Positions 1-6,615 of a DNA stretch of 24,196 nucleotides are shown here, one piece after another. The notes below the pieces were generated by a model. That model was not told the DNA's origin and did no database searches. It saw only the letters and a list, made by a program, of their open reading frames with translations. The position numbers and the translations under genes are program-made. Source of the DNA: Acidithiobacillus sp. Its GTDB lineage: Bacteria; Pseudomonadota; Gammaproteobacteria; Acidithiobacillales; Acidithiobacillaceae. Within the stretch, counting starts at the first letter, position 1. Each line of letters starts with the position of its first letter. Location: contig JAPTWR010000098.1 in the NCBI GenBank assembly GCA_028065135.1, forward strand, positions 1 through 24,196, written 5' to 3'.

Positions 1-830
1 GAAGAGGCACTATGGTGGGGGCTACGGAACGGGCGTCTACCCCAATGGCGAATATCAAAGCCGTTTCCTTGCAGGCTGTGGATGGCTGCCACTTCCAGCG
101 CCTCGCTGCGGCGTAGAGGGGGCAGTAGGCCGGGCAGTCGCGCCGCCAGCATGCTTTTGCCGGTGCCTGGTGGCCCCGACAGGAGCAGGTGATGGCCGCC
201 TACCGCTGCGACAATCAGCGCCCGCTTGGCCGTTTCCTGACCGTGTACGTCACGCAGATCGGGGTAGGGAATGGCGGATTCCTGGGCCTCGGCATCGGAG
301 ATGACCTCGGGCAGACGATCCGTGCCGCGTAGGTGGGCGACGGCTTCGGCCAGATTCGCGCAGGCAAAGACGGGGGTGCTTTGAGCAAAAGCGGCTTCCT
401 GGGCATTGCCTTGCGGCACCAGAATGGCACGATGGGCTTGTCCCGCTGCCAGGGTGCTGGAGAGCGTGCCCGTTACCGGACGCAGGCTGCCGTCCAGCGC
501 CAGTTCGCCAATCATCTCCAGTTGTTTCAGTGCGGCTGCAGGCAGCTGTCCGCTGGCGGCGAGAATACCGATGGCCATGGGTAGATCGAAGCGACCACCT
601 TCTTTGGGCAGGTCGGCGGGGGCCAGATTGACGACCATACGCCGCGCCGGGAACTCAAAGCCACTGTTCTGAATAGCCGAGCGCACCCGGTCACGGGCTT
701 CCTTGACCGCCGTTTCGGCGAGACCGACGACGGCAAAGGTAGGCAGTCCGGGACCCAGATCGCATTCCACGGTGACGTCCGCCGCCTGCACTCCGGTAAG
801 GGCGCGGCTATGGACTAGCGCCAGCGGCAA
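1..830 (-). CDS. comM: ComM/YifB-type Mg-chelatase-like AAA+ ATPase, N-terminal part (C-terminus outside window)
   Basis: The minus-strand frame is open from a TTG at 830 to the window edge, about 276 codons. It begins MPLALVHSRALTGVQAADV, the typical ComM/YifB start, followed by the VTVE..LGPGLPTFAVVGL segment and the N-terminal ChlI-like domain. A Walker A motif GPPGTGKS lies at about residues 219-226, opening the Mg-chelatase AAA+ domain. Walker B and the C-terminal domain are outside the window. Family members form hexameric helicases that drive branch migration during integration of transformed DNA. TTG is chosen because the frame closes at 834-836 (also the ubiK stop), leaving a 3-nt gap, and AAGGG within the ubiK end serves as the ribosome binding site. 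It is the last visible gene of the ubiH-ubiI/F-ubiK unit and is probably co-transcribed with it. The family call is firm; a role in competence here is inferred. Confidence 0.9.
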   Translation of the reverse strand, partial: MPLALVHSRALTGVQAADVTVECDLGPGLPTFAVVGLAETAVKEARDRVRSAIQNSGFEFPARRMVVNLAPADLPKEGGRFDLPMAIGILAASGQLPAAALKQLEMIGELALDGSLRPVTGTLSSTLAAGQAHRAILVPQGNAQEAAFAQSTPVFACANLAEAVAHLRGTDRLPEVISDAEAQESAIPYPDLRDVHGQETAKRALIVAAVGGHHLLLSGPPGTGKSMLAARLPGLLPPLRRSEALEVAAIHSLQGNGFDIRHWGRRPFRSPHHSAS

Positions 831-833
831 CGC

Positions 834-1097
834 TCAGCCCTTGCTGGCGTCTTCGTCTACAGTGGCCTTGGGTGCCAGGGCGTCGACGCGATCTTCCAAC
901 ATGGCGACCCGCGCGGCGAGGCGGGAGAGCAGTTCCTGCTGCACATCAAATTCATCGCGAGTGACGAGATCCAGACGATCCAGAGCGTTGGAGAGCATGG
1001 CGCGCGCCTGCTTGTCTACATCTTCCTTGACCGTCCCTAAACGGGCGATGGTGTCGCCAATGGCGGCGGCGATATCATCAGCAATACGGTGTTGCAT
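834..1097 (-). CDS. ubiK: UbiK, ubiquinone biosynthesis accessory factor (BMFP family)
   Basis: This 87-residue protein is highly charged and helical. It starts MQHRIADDIAAAIGDTIARL and ends in a heptad-rich stretch (LLSRLAARVAMLEDRVDAL, about residues 56-74) typical of the trimeric coiled coil of the UbiK/YqiC (BMFP) family. UbiK helps assemble the soluble Ubi complex with UbiJ and improves aerobic ubiquinone synthesis. It lies 11 nt downstream of a flavin hydroxylase gene whose TAA stop (1109-1111) overlaps the AAGGAG ribosome binding site of ubiK (1105-1110), so the two are probably translationally coupled. Two hydroxylase genes directly upstream strongly support the assignment. Length is normal for the family and nothing appears broken. 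Confidence 0.88.
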   Translation of the reverse strand: MQHRIADDIAAAIGDTIARLGTVKEDVDKQARAMLSNALDRLDLVTRDEFDVQQELLSRLAARVAMLEDRVDALAPKATVDEDASKG

Positions 1098-1108
1098 CTA
1101 CAATCTCC

Positions 1109-2296
1109 TTAAAGGCCCATGGCCTGACGGATGAGAAAACGTTTGACCGGAGCGATCATCCCCGTCCCCAACATCCCCAAGTCGCGCAGCCGGGCGAGAC
1201 CGCGGCTGCGGTTGGAGAAAAGATGACTGAGGGCGCCGCAAGTCAGTACGGTGACGAGATTATCAGGCCGCCGCGCACTTTGATAGCGACGCAGTACGGC
1301 GGCTGTGCCCCAATCCTCATGATGTCGGCGGGCTGTGGTGATGACCTTTATCAGTTGTTCAGCATCACGAAATCCCAGATTGACCCCCAGACCTGCGAGC
1401 GGATGAACGCCGTGGGCGGTATCTCCCAGCAACACGCTGCGTTCCCCGACGTAACGGCTGCTGTGCAGGGCCGCGAGCGGATAACTGCTGCGTCGTCCGA
1501 TGTGTTGGAAATGTCCCAGTTGCGGCCCAAAGGCTTGGTACAGTTCGTGGAGAAAACGGGTGTCATTCAGGGCCATCAGGTGCCGCGCACGGGCATGTTT
1601 TGCACTCCAGACGATGGAGGCACGGGCTTTGCCGTCGGCATCATCGCTGAAGGGCAGCACCGCGAGCGGACCGGTGGAGAGGAAGCGCTGATAGGCGATG
1701 TGGCGATGGGATTTTTCAATCCAGACCGTGGCGGTAATGGCATCCTGCCCATAATCTTCCCGGAAAACCGGTGCCTGAATGAGCGCTTTGCGCAACGGCG
1801 ACTGCCGGCCCTCTGCAATGGCCAGCAGGGTGCCGTGGAACTCCGTCCCCGCGGCATCGGCGACGTACATGGCTCTGCTATCGGCAAAGGCGCTGGTGAC
1901 TTCCCGTCCGTAATGAATGTGTAGCCCTGCGCCTTCCAGCGCAGCGTGCAGGGCTTGTTCCAGACGACGATTCTCGACAATGTGCCCGAGCCGGTCTTCT
2001 CCACTTTCTTCGGCGTCCAGATGAATGCTGCCCGAACCTTCCCCATCCCAGACCCGCATGCGTTCCACGGCACTGCCCAGCAGCGCGGGATCAATGCCCA
2101 GGCTGGCCAGAAAACGTCCGGACCCGGTGGCGATTAAACTGGCGCGATCAAGGGGGTCCGCCGCCGCGCATGCCGCGTTGCTGCGTTTTTCAAACACAGC
2201 AACGCGCAACCCCGCCTGTTGGGCGGCCAGGGCGAGGCTGGCACCGACCATGCCGGCGCCGGAAATGATGAGATCGTAGTTGGCACTATCCGACAT
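1109..2296 (-). CDS. UbiI/UbiF-like FAD-dependent ubiquinone ring hydroxylase
   Basis: The 395-residue protein belongs to the UbiH/COQ6 flavin monooxygenase family. It has an N-terminal FAD-binding GAGMVGASLAL motif (about residues 13-23), a central segment with GPLAVLPF and IVW, and the C-terminal motif LLGDTAHGVHPLAGLGVNLGFRDA that contacts FAD. This motif has GD.AH, like E. coli UbiI and UbiF and unlike UbiH (GNAAQ), so the protein likely hydroxylates C5 or C6 of the ring; the exact position cannot be read from sequence. The usual GQG is GLG here, a mild variant. The ATG at 2296 lies inside the end of the upstream ubiH gene (11-nt overlap), indicating coupling. It acts in the cytosolic Ubi complex and needs O2. 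Confidence 0.85.
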   Translation of the reverse strand: MSDSANYDLIISGAGMVGASLALAAQQAGLRVAVFEKRSNAACAAADPLDRASLIATGSGRFLASLGIDPALLGSAVERMRVWDGEGSGSIHLDAEESGEDRLGHIVENRRLEQALHAALEGAGLHIHYGREVTSAFADSRAMYVADAAGTEFHGTLLAIAEGRQSPLRKALIQAPVFREDYGQDAITATVWIEKSHRHIAYQRFLSTGPLAVLPFSDDADGKARASIVWSAKHARARHLMALNDTRFLHELYQAFGPQLGHFQHIGRRSSYPLAALHSSRYVGERSVLLGDTAHGVHPLAGLGVNLGFRDAEQLIKVITTARRHHEDWGTAAVLRRYQSARRPDNLVTVLTCGALSHLFSNRSRGLARLRDLGMLGTGMIAPVKRFLIRQAMGL

Positions 2297-3515
2297 AGGT
2301 TCCGCCCATAGCCAAATCCGGGACGGCGCTTTGCGCCGGGAGATGAATGCCAGCCAGCCGCGCCGCGAGTTCCCGCTTCCCCAGCGGTATCTGATCCAGG
2401 AGCGCCAGAGCCGCGGCCCGTGCCAGGCGTAGCGGCAGACGCGGGCTGCTGAACAGGCGGTTCATCGTTTCGGTAAAGGCGATGGTTTCCAAGCGATCGC
2501 GGCGACGGATGCGGACATAGTCGCTGAGTAGCGATTTGCCCCCCGGATCGTCACCGCGCTGCGCCGCTTCCCGCAGCAGGGCACCCAGAGTCAGCGCATC
2601 CCGCAATCCCAGGTTATAACCTTGTCCGGCCAAAGGATGCAGGGTCTGTGCGGCATTACCCACCAAGGCCAAACGCTGACCAGGCTCGCCCCAGAGCCGC
2701 TGGAAAAACAGGGGATAGACACTGCGCGGGCCAGTCACGACGAGTGGTGGCAATTGCGGCGGTCTCTGACGGTTCAGGGCCTCTATAAATTCTGCGTCAG
2801 AAAAGTCCAGTACGCGGCTGGCATCGCCGGGGCGCAGGCTCCAGACAATGGAGAACTGGTTGTTGCCGATGGGTAGGAAGGCCAGCGGTCCGCTCTCCAG
2901 AAAATGCTCGAAGGCAATGCCGGACAAGGGTTGCCGCGGGCTCACTGTGGCGATGATGGCATGGCGGTTATGATCCCAGCCCATGCGTCGTAGGCTTGCC
3001 AGCCGTGCCAGTTCGCCATGGCCGCCATCGGCGATCACCGTCAGCGCTGTCTCGACCCGCAAATCAGGCCAGTCCAGTTGCACCCGATCCGGAAACCATT
3101 GCAGGCCCTGCAATGGTCCCGGTGATTCCTGCTGAAGGGTGTGACAACGCGCCAGCGGCACGGCCAGGGCATCATTCAGGGTCTCCAGACCAGCGACTTC
3201 ACCCAGTCTTTGCTCTGGTGCATTCAGCAGGCTGTGTTCCAGGCGCACCTGCCCACGGATGCCTTGCTGGGTAATCTGCACGGTCTGGATAGCGGCGGCA
3301 TCGGCCAGCGGCATGGCTACCCCCAGGCGGCTGAGCAGGCGACGGCTGCCCAAGGCCAGCGCGACAGTGCGCTCTGTCAGCCGCGGTCGTGCCTGCGCCA
3401 GGGGATATGTATCCAGCAGCAACACGCGCAGCGGGCTGCCCGCCAGTGCGAGAACCAGACTGCGCGCCACTGGGCCATTACCCAAAATGGCCAGGTCTGC
3501 CGTCATCGTACGCAT
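2286..3515 (-). CDS. ubiH: UbiH, 2-octaprenyl-6-methoxyphenol hydroxylase
   Basis: This is the first gene of the leftward ubi operon. The C-terminal FAD motif LVGNAAQTLHPLAGQGYNLGLRDA is the UbiH signature: GNAAQ, as I recall for E. coli UbiH, instead of the GDAAH of other paralogues. The N-terminal flavin loop is GNGPVARS rather than the textbook GxGxxG. UbiH adds the C1 hydroxyl of the ubiquinone ring using FAD and O2. I start it at the ATG at 3515 because GGAG lies 5 nt upstream; this gives 409 residues beginning MRTMTADLAILG. A longer reading from 3548 has no ribosome binding site and overlaps a candidate -10 box. Its TAG stop overlaps the start of the next hydroxylase by 11 nt. Confidence 0.85.
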   Translation of the reverse strand: MRTMTADLAILGNGPVARSLVLALAGSPLRVLLLDTYPLAQARPRLTERTVALALGSRRLLSRLGVAMPLADAAAIQTVQITQQGIRGQVRLEHSLLNAPEQRLGEVAGLETLNDALAVPLARCHTLQQESPGPLQGLQWFPDRVQLDWPDLRVETALTVIADGGHGELARLASLRRMGWDHNRHAIIATVSPRQPLSGIAFEHFLESGPLAFLPIGNNQFSIVWSLRPGDASRVLDFSDAEFIEALNRQRPPQLPPLVVTGPRSVYPLFFQRLWGEPGQRLALVGNAAQTLHPLAGQGYNLGLRDALTLGALLREAAQRGDDPGGKSLLSDYVRIRRRDRLETIAFTETMNRLFSSPRLPLRLARAAALALLDQIPLGKRELAARLAGIHLPAQSAVPDLAMGGTYVG

Positions 3516-3546
3516 AATTTCTCCAGCGCGGTCTCCATATCCGGTC

Positions 3547-3575
3547 ATTTAAGACCAAGATGCCCTTTGCAGCAA
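3547..3575 (-). promoter_or_regulatory. Candidate sigma-70 promoter of the ubiH-ubiI/F-ubiK-comM operon
   Basis: Reading the minus strand, TTGCTG (3575-3570) and TTAAAT (3552-3547) are separated by 17 nt. The -10 matches the consensus at 4 of 6 positions. Transcription would start near 3540, about 25 nt before the ubiH ATG and its GGAG site. It is the best candidate in the 129-bp divergent gap between ubiH and tatD. It is predicted only from spacing and similarity. Confidence 0.4.
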
Positions 3576-3609
3576 GTGCTGAATCTGTCAGTCCGGCACG
3601 AAGTGCATG

Positions 3610-3638
3610 TTTACCCCGGAGTTTTGTCACCGTAAAAT
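3610..3638 (+). promoter_or_regulatory. Candidate sigma-70 promoter of tatD-tcdA, placed for a leaderless mRNA
   Basis: TTTACC (3610-3615) and TAAAAT (3633-3638) are exactly 17 nt apart. The -10 matches 5 of 6 consensus bases. Only 6 nt separate it from the tatD ATG at 3645, so the predicted first transcribed base is the A of the start codon or next to it. No good Shine-Dalgarno precedes this ATG, which fits leaderless initiation. Confidence 0.5.
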
Positions 3639-3644
3639 CAGCAG

Positions 3645-4460
3645 ATGTCTTTTCTTGCTTCTGGCGCCGAAAATGTCGCAGATCTGCCGGTGCGTGATCT
3701 GATAGACAGCCATTGTCACCTGGATGATGCCGCCTTCGACGATGATCGTGATGCGGTTCTACGCCGTGCAGAGATGGCGGGTGTCTGTAAAATCATCGTC
3801 CCCGCTTATACCCCGAAGTATTGGAACCGGCTCAAAGAAACCTGCCGTCATCACCCTGGACTGTATCCGGCCTATGGTGTGCATCCCCTCTATCTGGATG
3901 ATCGGGATGATCGATGGGAAGCGACCTTGACTACCCTCCTGACGCAAGCAGTCGCGCTGGGAGAAATCGGGCTCGATGCTGGCGATGGAACTCCTGACGC
4001 TGCCCGCCAGCGGTCCGCTTTCACGACTCAACTCGCCATGGCGCGGCAATTGGGACTACCGGTCATTCTCCATGCCCGACGGAGCCTGGAAGAGGTAATC
4101 CTGACCTTGCGCCGCTTTCCTGGTTTGCGCGGTGTGCTACACAGTTTCTCCGGTAGTCTCGTACAAGCACAGCGATTGATAGATATGGGATTTTTGTTGG
4201 GGCTGGGGGGCGCGCTCACCCACCCGCGCGCCCAGCGTCTGCGGGCGACGGCGGCCATACTCCCCGCGGAATCTCTGCTGGCAGAGACGGATGCCCCGTG
4301 GCAAACACCCCATGCGCATCCCGGCACCCGCAATGAACCGGCGTATCTCAGCGAAATTATCGCCAGTCTGGCACAGTTGCGGCATACTCCGACTCAGGAG
4401 ATCGCGCAGGTCACTGCCCAAAACGCCCTTACCTTATTTCATCTTCAGGACGCGCCATAA
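3645..4460 (+). CDS. tatD: TatD-family metal-dependent hydrolase (DNase)
   Basis: The 271-residue protein has the full TatD motif set in order: metal-binding DSHCHLD (His23, His25), AYGVHPL, GEIGLD (metal-bridging Glu), VILHARR, LHSFSGS and the late AETDAPW aspartate. The fold is a two-metal TIM barrel, usually a 3'-5' exo/endonuclease involved in DNA repair or RNA turnover. About 18 residues precede the first strand, slightly longer than usual; a GTG at the Val-Arg-Asp-Leu-Ile segment would trim this but has no better ribosome binding site. The stop codon and the next ATG overlap as TAATG at 4458-4462, so it forms an operon with tcdA. Several TatD paralogues exist in bacteria, so the exact paralogue is uncertain. 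Confidence 0.88.
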   Translation: MSFLASGAENVADLPVRDLIDSHCHLDDAAFDDDRDAVLRRAEMAGVCKIIVPAYTPKYWNRLKETCRHHPGLYPAYGVHPLYLDDRDDRWEATLTTLLTQAVALGEIGLDAGDGTPDAARQRSAFTTQLAMARQLGLPVILHARRSLEEVILTLRRFPGLRGVLHSFSGSLVQAQRLIDMGFLLGLGGALTHPRAQRLRATAAILPAESLLAETDAPWQTPHAHPGTRNEPAYLSEIIASLAQLRHTPTQEIAQVTAQNALTLFHLQDAP

Positions 4461-5206
4461 TGCCTCATCCTTTTGCCCGCACCGAGATTCTCCTGGGTGC
4501 ACCTGCTGTCGCGACCCTGCGTGATCGCCATGTGCTCATTGCCGGCGTTGGTGGGGTCGGAGGCTATGTCGCGGAAAACCTTGCCCGTGCCGGGGTGGGG
4601 CACATCACCCTCGTCGACCACGATGTGGTCAGCATTTCCAACATCAATCGTCAACTCGTCGCCCTGCATTCCACGTTGGATCAGCCCAAGGTGGCGGTGA
4701 TGGCCGCGCGGATTCGCGATATTCATCCCGATTGCGTGCTTGAAACCCGCCAGGAGTTTATTAATGCTGATAATGCCCAAGCCCTGCTGATGGGCAGCGG
4801 TGCTGAAGTGGTTGCGGATTGCATTGATGCCATCGCCTGCAAAGCGGTCCTTATCCAGACGTCGCAGGCCCTGAATTTGCCCGTCTTTTCCAGCATGGGG
4901 GCGGGCAACCGTATTGACCCCCGCCGGGTTCGCGTCGCGAGGCTCAATCAAACGGAAAAATGTCCGTTGGCCCGTGAATTGCGCGCCCTGCTGCGCAAGA
5001 ATGGCGCGTCCCTGGACGTGCAAACCGTCTTTTCCGATGAATCACCGCGCCGGGCCTCCCCTCCGGAAGAAGTGTCCGCGCCGGGTGGGAGGGCCAAAAC
5101 GGTTAATGGCACCATTTCCTTTATGCCCGCGCTCTTTGGAGTGTTATTGTCCGGTATTATCCTCCAGCATTTGTTAGCGACTGGCGAAAATCGCAATAGC
5201 GCCTAA
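4460..5206 (+). CDS. tcdA: TcdA-like tRNA threonylcarbamoyladenosine dehydratase (ThiF/MoeB/E1-like fold)
   Basis: This 248-residue E1-like adenylating enzyme has the nucleotide-binding GVGGVGGYVAENLARAG loop (residues 29-45), the acidic LVDHDVV strand (Asp53, Asp55) and the NINRQ motif (residues 61-65), followed by DQPK and the VADCIDAIACKAVLI segment. It has no MoeB-type zinc CxxC pairs or rhodanese domain. The FSSMGAGNRIDPRRV and late NGTISFMPALFG segments match TcdA (CsdL/YgdL). TcdA cyclises t6A37 to ct6A in ANN-decoding tRNAs, using ATP, at the membrane. It overlaps tatD by one base and is followed by 107 nt before the next start codon. A different ThiF-family substrate cannot be fully excluded. 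Confidence 0.85.
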   Translation: MPHPFARTEILLGAPAVATLRDRHVLIAGVGGVGGYVAENLARAGVGHITLVDHDVVSISNINRQLVALHSTLDQPKVAVMAARIRDIHPDCVLETRQEFINADNAQALLMGSGAEVVADCIDAIACKAVLIQTSQALNLPVFSSMGAGNRIDPRRVRVARLNQTEKCPLARELRALLRKNGASLDVQTVFSDESPRRASPPEEVSAPGGRAKTVNGTISFMPALFGVLLSGIILQHLLATGENRNSA

Positions 5207-5224
5207 TTAAAGTAAAGTGGAAGC

Positions 5225-5240
5225 TGGCACAAAATTGGCA
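5225..5240 (+). promoter_or_regulatory. Candidate sigma-54 (RpoN) -24/-12 promoter
   Basis: The string TGGCACAAAATTGGCA matches the -24/-12 pattern TGGCAC-N5-TTGCA at all key bases but one. The invariant GG (5226-5227) and GC (5238-5239) are exactly 12 nt apart. It lies in the 107-nt gap after tcdA, about 74 nt before the ATG of the SCP2-like gene, giving a leader of about 60 nt. No convincing sigma-70 pair was found here: TTGGCA has no -10 box at the right distance. An activator site was not recognised. Confidence 0.5.
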
Positions 5241-5313
5241 TATAACAATATATTAAAATGCCCTGCTTTTGTGGGGCCTGATAAGCAAGTTATTGAGGGC
5301 GAGGGCGCTAATT

Positions 5314-5706
5314 ATGGCAGAAAAATTTATGAGTACGGAGTGGATTCGTCTGGTGGGTAAGCAGTGGGATACGCATCAGGAAATCCAGAAGGATCTGAAA
5401 AACTTCAATGCCACCTGGGAGTATTACATTGAAGATCGCCCGGATATCCCTCATGTTATGCTGTTCTGCAAGGCGGGGAAGATTATCTACGCCGGACCTT
5501 CCGACGGGCGGCACCGCGATTTCATCATGTGGACGAACCTGGACCACTGGAAGAAAATCCTGTCCGGAGAGATCAGCGGAAAGTCGGCGTTGATGACTCG
5601 GCGACTCAAATTCAAGGGATCCATGATGACGGCGATGAAATACATGACGCCATTTAATATTCACCTCAATATTCTCGGCGAGATACCGGTGGATTTTAAT
5701 ATTTGA
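5314..5706 (+). CDS. SCP2 sterol-carrier-fold lipid-binding protein, function unknown
   Basis: The 130-residue protein is cytosolic, with no signal peptide or membrane helix. Its C-terminal half, WKKILSGEISGKSALMTRRLKFKGSMM followed by the Met/Tyr/Pro-rich helix, matches the SCP2 fold, where this region lines a hydrophobic pocket for lipids or quinone precursors. The ATG at 5314 is preferred because GAGGG lies 8 nt upstream; a TTG at 5269 in the same frame would add 15 residues without family support. UbiJ and UbiT of the ubiquinone pathway also use SCP2 domains, and ubi genes lie on both sides, but a quinone role is only a guess. It sits behind a sigma-54-like promoter and is followed 12 nt later by a PhnD-like gene, likely in one operon. 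Confidence 0.75.
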   Translation: MAEKFMSTEWIRLVGKQWDTHQEIQKDLKNFNATWEYYIEDRPDIPHVMLFCKAGKIIYAGPSDGRHRDFIMWTNLDHWKKILSGEISGKSALMTRRLKFKGSMMTAMKYMTPFNIHLNILGEIPVDFNI

Positions 5707-5718
5707 GGGCTATGAAAT

Positions 5719-6591
5719 ATGCCTACATCCAACACAGCGGGGGAATCCATCCTGCATTTTACGGTGGATCCTAATTATTCCGGAAAAAATCTTCCGGGGT
5801 GGTTCTTGATGAATACCTATCTGCAGCGCCACCTCGGGCAGGCGATGCGTTTTCAATCTTATGATGGTTTTGATGCCTGTCGTGCAGCGGTTCTCGCCAA
5901 TCAATATGACCTGGTTTATGCAAACCCGTTCGACTGGGTACAATATGCTCAGAAATTGGATTTTGTGCCTATTGCCAAGCCTCGTAACCATTTTGATGAG
6001 GTGTATTTATGCACTTCGGTGGCCACCCAGATACAAGAGATTGCTGATTTGCCGGCGCGCATCCGCGTCGCTTCAGCCCATCCCGCCACGCTGATTCATA
6101 TGGTAGGGTTGTTTCTGCTGGATAAAGCAGATATTGACCGGGCCCGTCTCGAATTTGTATTCACCGGCAGCTATCAGGGCGTACTGAAAGCTATCTTGCA
6201 GGGGCGGGTCGATGTAGGTTTTTTGTTTGACGAAGTGTATGCCTCTGCGAGTGGCCTGATTCGTGATCGACTACGCATTATTGATCGTTCCAATGATGCT
6301 TTCGCTTTCCATGCCTTCTGTATTGGACCACGCTTGTTGTCGCAGCAGGAGCGGCTTGCTCAGGTGCTCTTCCAGATGGATCAGGAAGCGGGTGGGCAGG
6401 TGCTGTTGCGGGATATCGGTTTTTCCGGCTTTGCGCCGGTGACCGGTGACGAGTTGTCTTGCCTGACCATGCTTGCCGATGAATACATCAGCGGCCACGA
6501 GGCCATCGATCTGCGTGCGACCTCTTCTCTGGCTATCGATGACAGTGCCTTTGTGGCCGCCCGCGAGGACCCGGACAGCGGGACAACGTAG
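5719..6591 (+). CDS. PhnD/PBP2-like binding protein without signal peptide
   Basis: The 290-residue protein resembles periplasmic phosphate/phosphite/phosphonate-binding proteins (PhnD-type, PBP2 fold). It has an early VDPNYSGKNLPGWFL strand-loop, a NQYDLVYANPFDWV segment (typical 'DLVWANP' ligand strand), a mid-protein hinge with FTGSYQGVLKAILQGRVDVGFLFDEVY and a later helical cap. It has no N-terminal signal peptide or lipobox, and no permease or ATPase gene is nearby, so it is probably not a transporter subunit; a cytosolic ligand sensor or an enzyme-like role is more likely. GAGGG 9 nt before the ATG supports the start. It follows the SCP2-like gene by 12 nt and probably shares its sigma-54-like promoter. 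The ligand is unknown. Confidence 0.7.
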   Translation: MPTSNTAGESILHFTVDPNYSGKNLPGWFLMNTYLQRHLGQAMRFQSYDGFDACRAAVLANQYDLVYANPFDWVQYAQKLDFVPIAKPRNHFDEVYLCTSVATQIQEIADLPARIRVASAHPATLIHMVGLFLLDKADIDRARLEFVFTGSYQGVLKAILQGRVDVGFLFDEVYASASGLIRDRLRIIDRSNDAFAFHAFCIGPRLLSQQERLAQVLFQMDQEAGGQVLLRDIGFSGFAPVTGDELSCLTMLADEYISGHEAIDLRATSSLAIDDSAFVAAREDPDSGTT

Positions 6592-6609
6592 CGTGTCTGT
6601 GCTTACAAT
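6580..6609 (+). promoter_or_regulatory. Candidate promoter of ubiD, placed for a leaderless mRNA
   Basis: TACAAT (6604-6609) matches the -10 consensus at 5 of 6 bases. GGGACA (6580-6585) lies 18 nt upstream and overlaps the end of the preceding gene. The -10 ends 6 nt before the ubiD ATG at 6616, so transcription should begin at or next to the start codon. No Shine-Dalgarno is visible. The geometry is the same as in front of tatD. Confidence 0.45.
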
Positions 6610-6615
6610 GCCCGC

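Noticed and set aside
1223..1924. 233-codon plus-strand frame inside the UbiI/F-like gene
   Set aside because: Antisense to a conserved flavin hydroxylase with all motifs; shadow frame.
5712..5774. Short 20-codon frame starting between the SCP2-like and PhnD-like genes
   Set aside because: GAGGG is only 2 nt from this ATG but 9 nt from the PhnD-like ATG, and the peptide is cut short.
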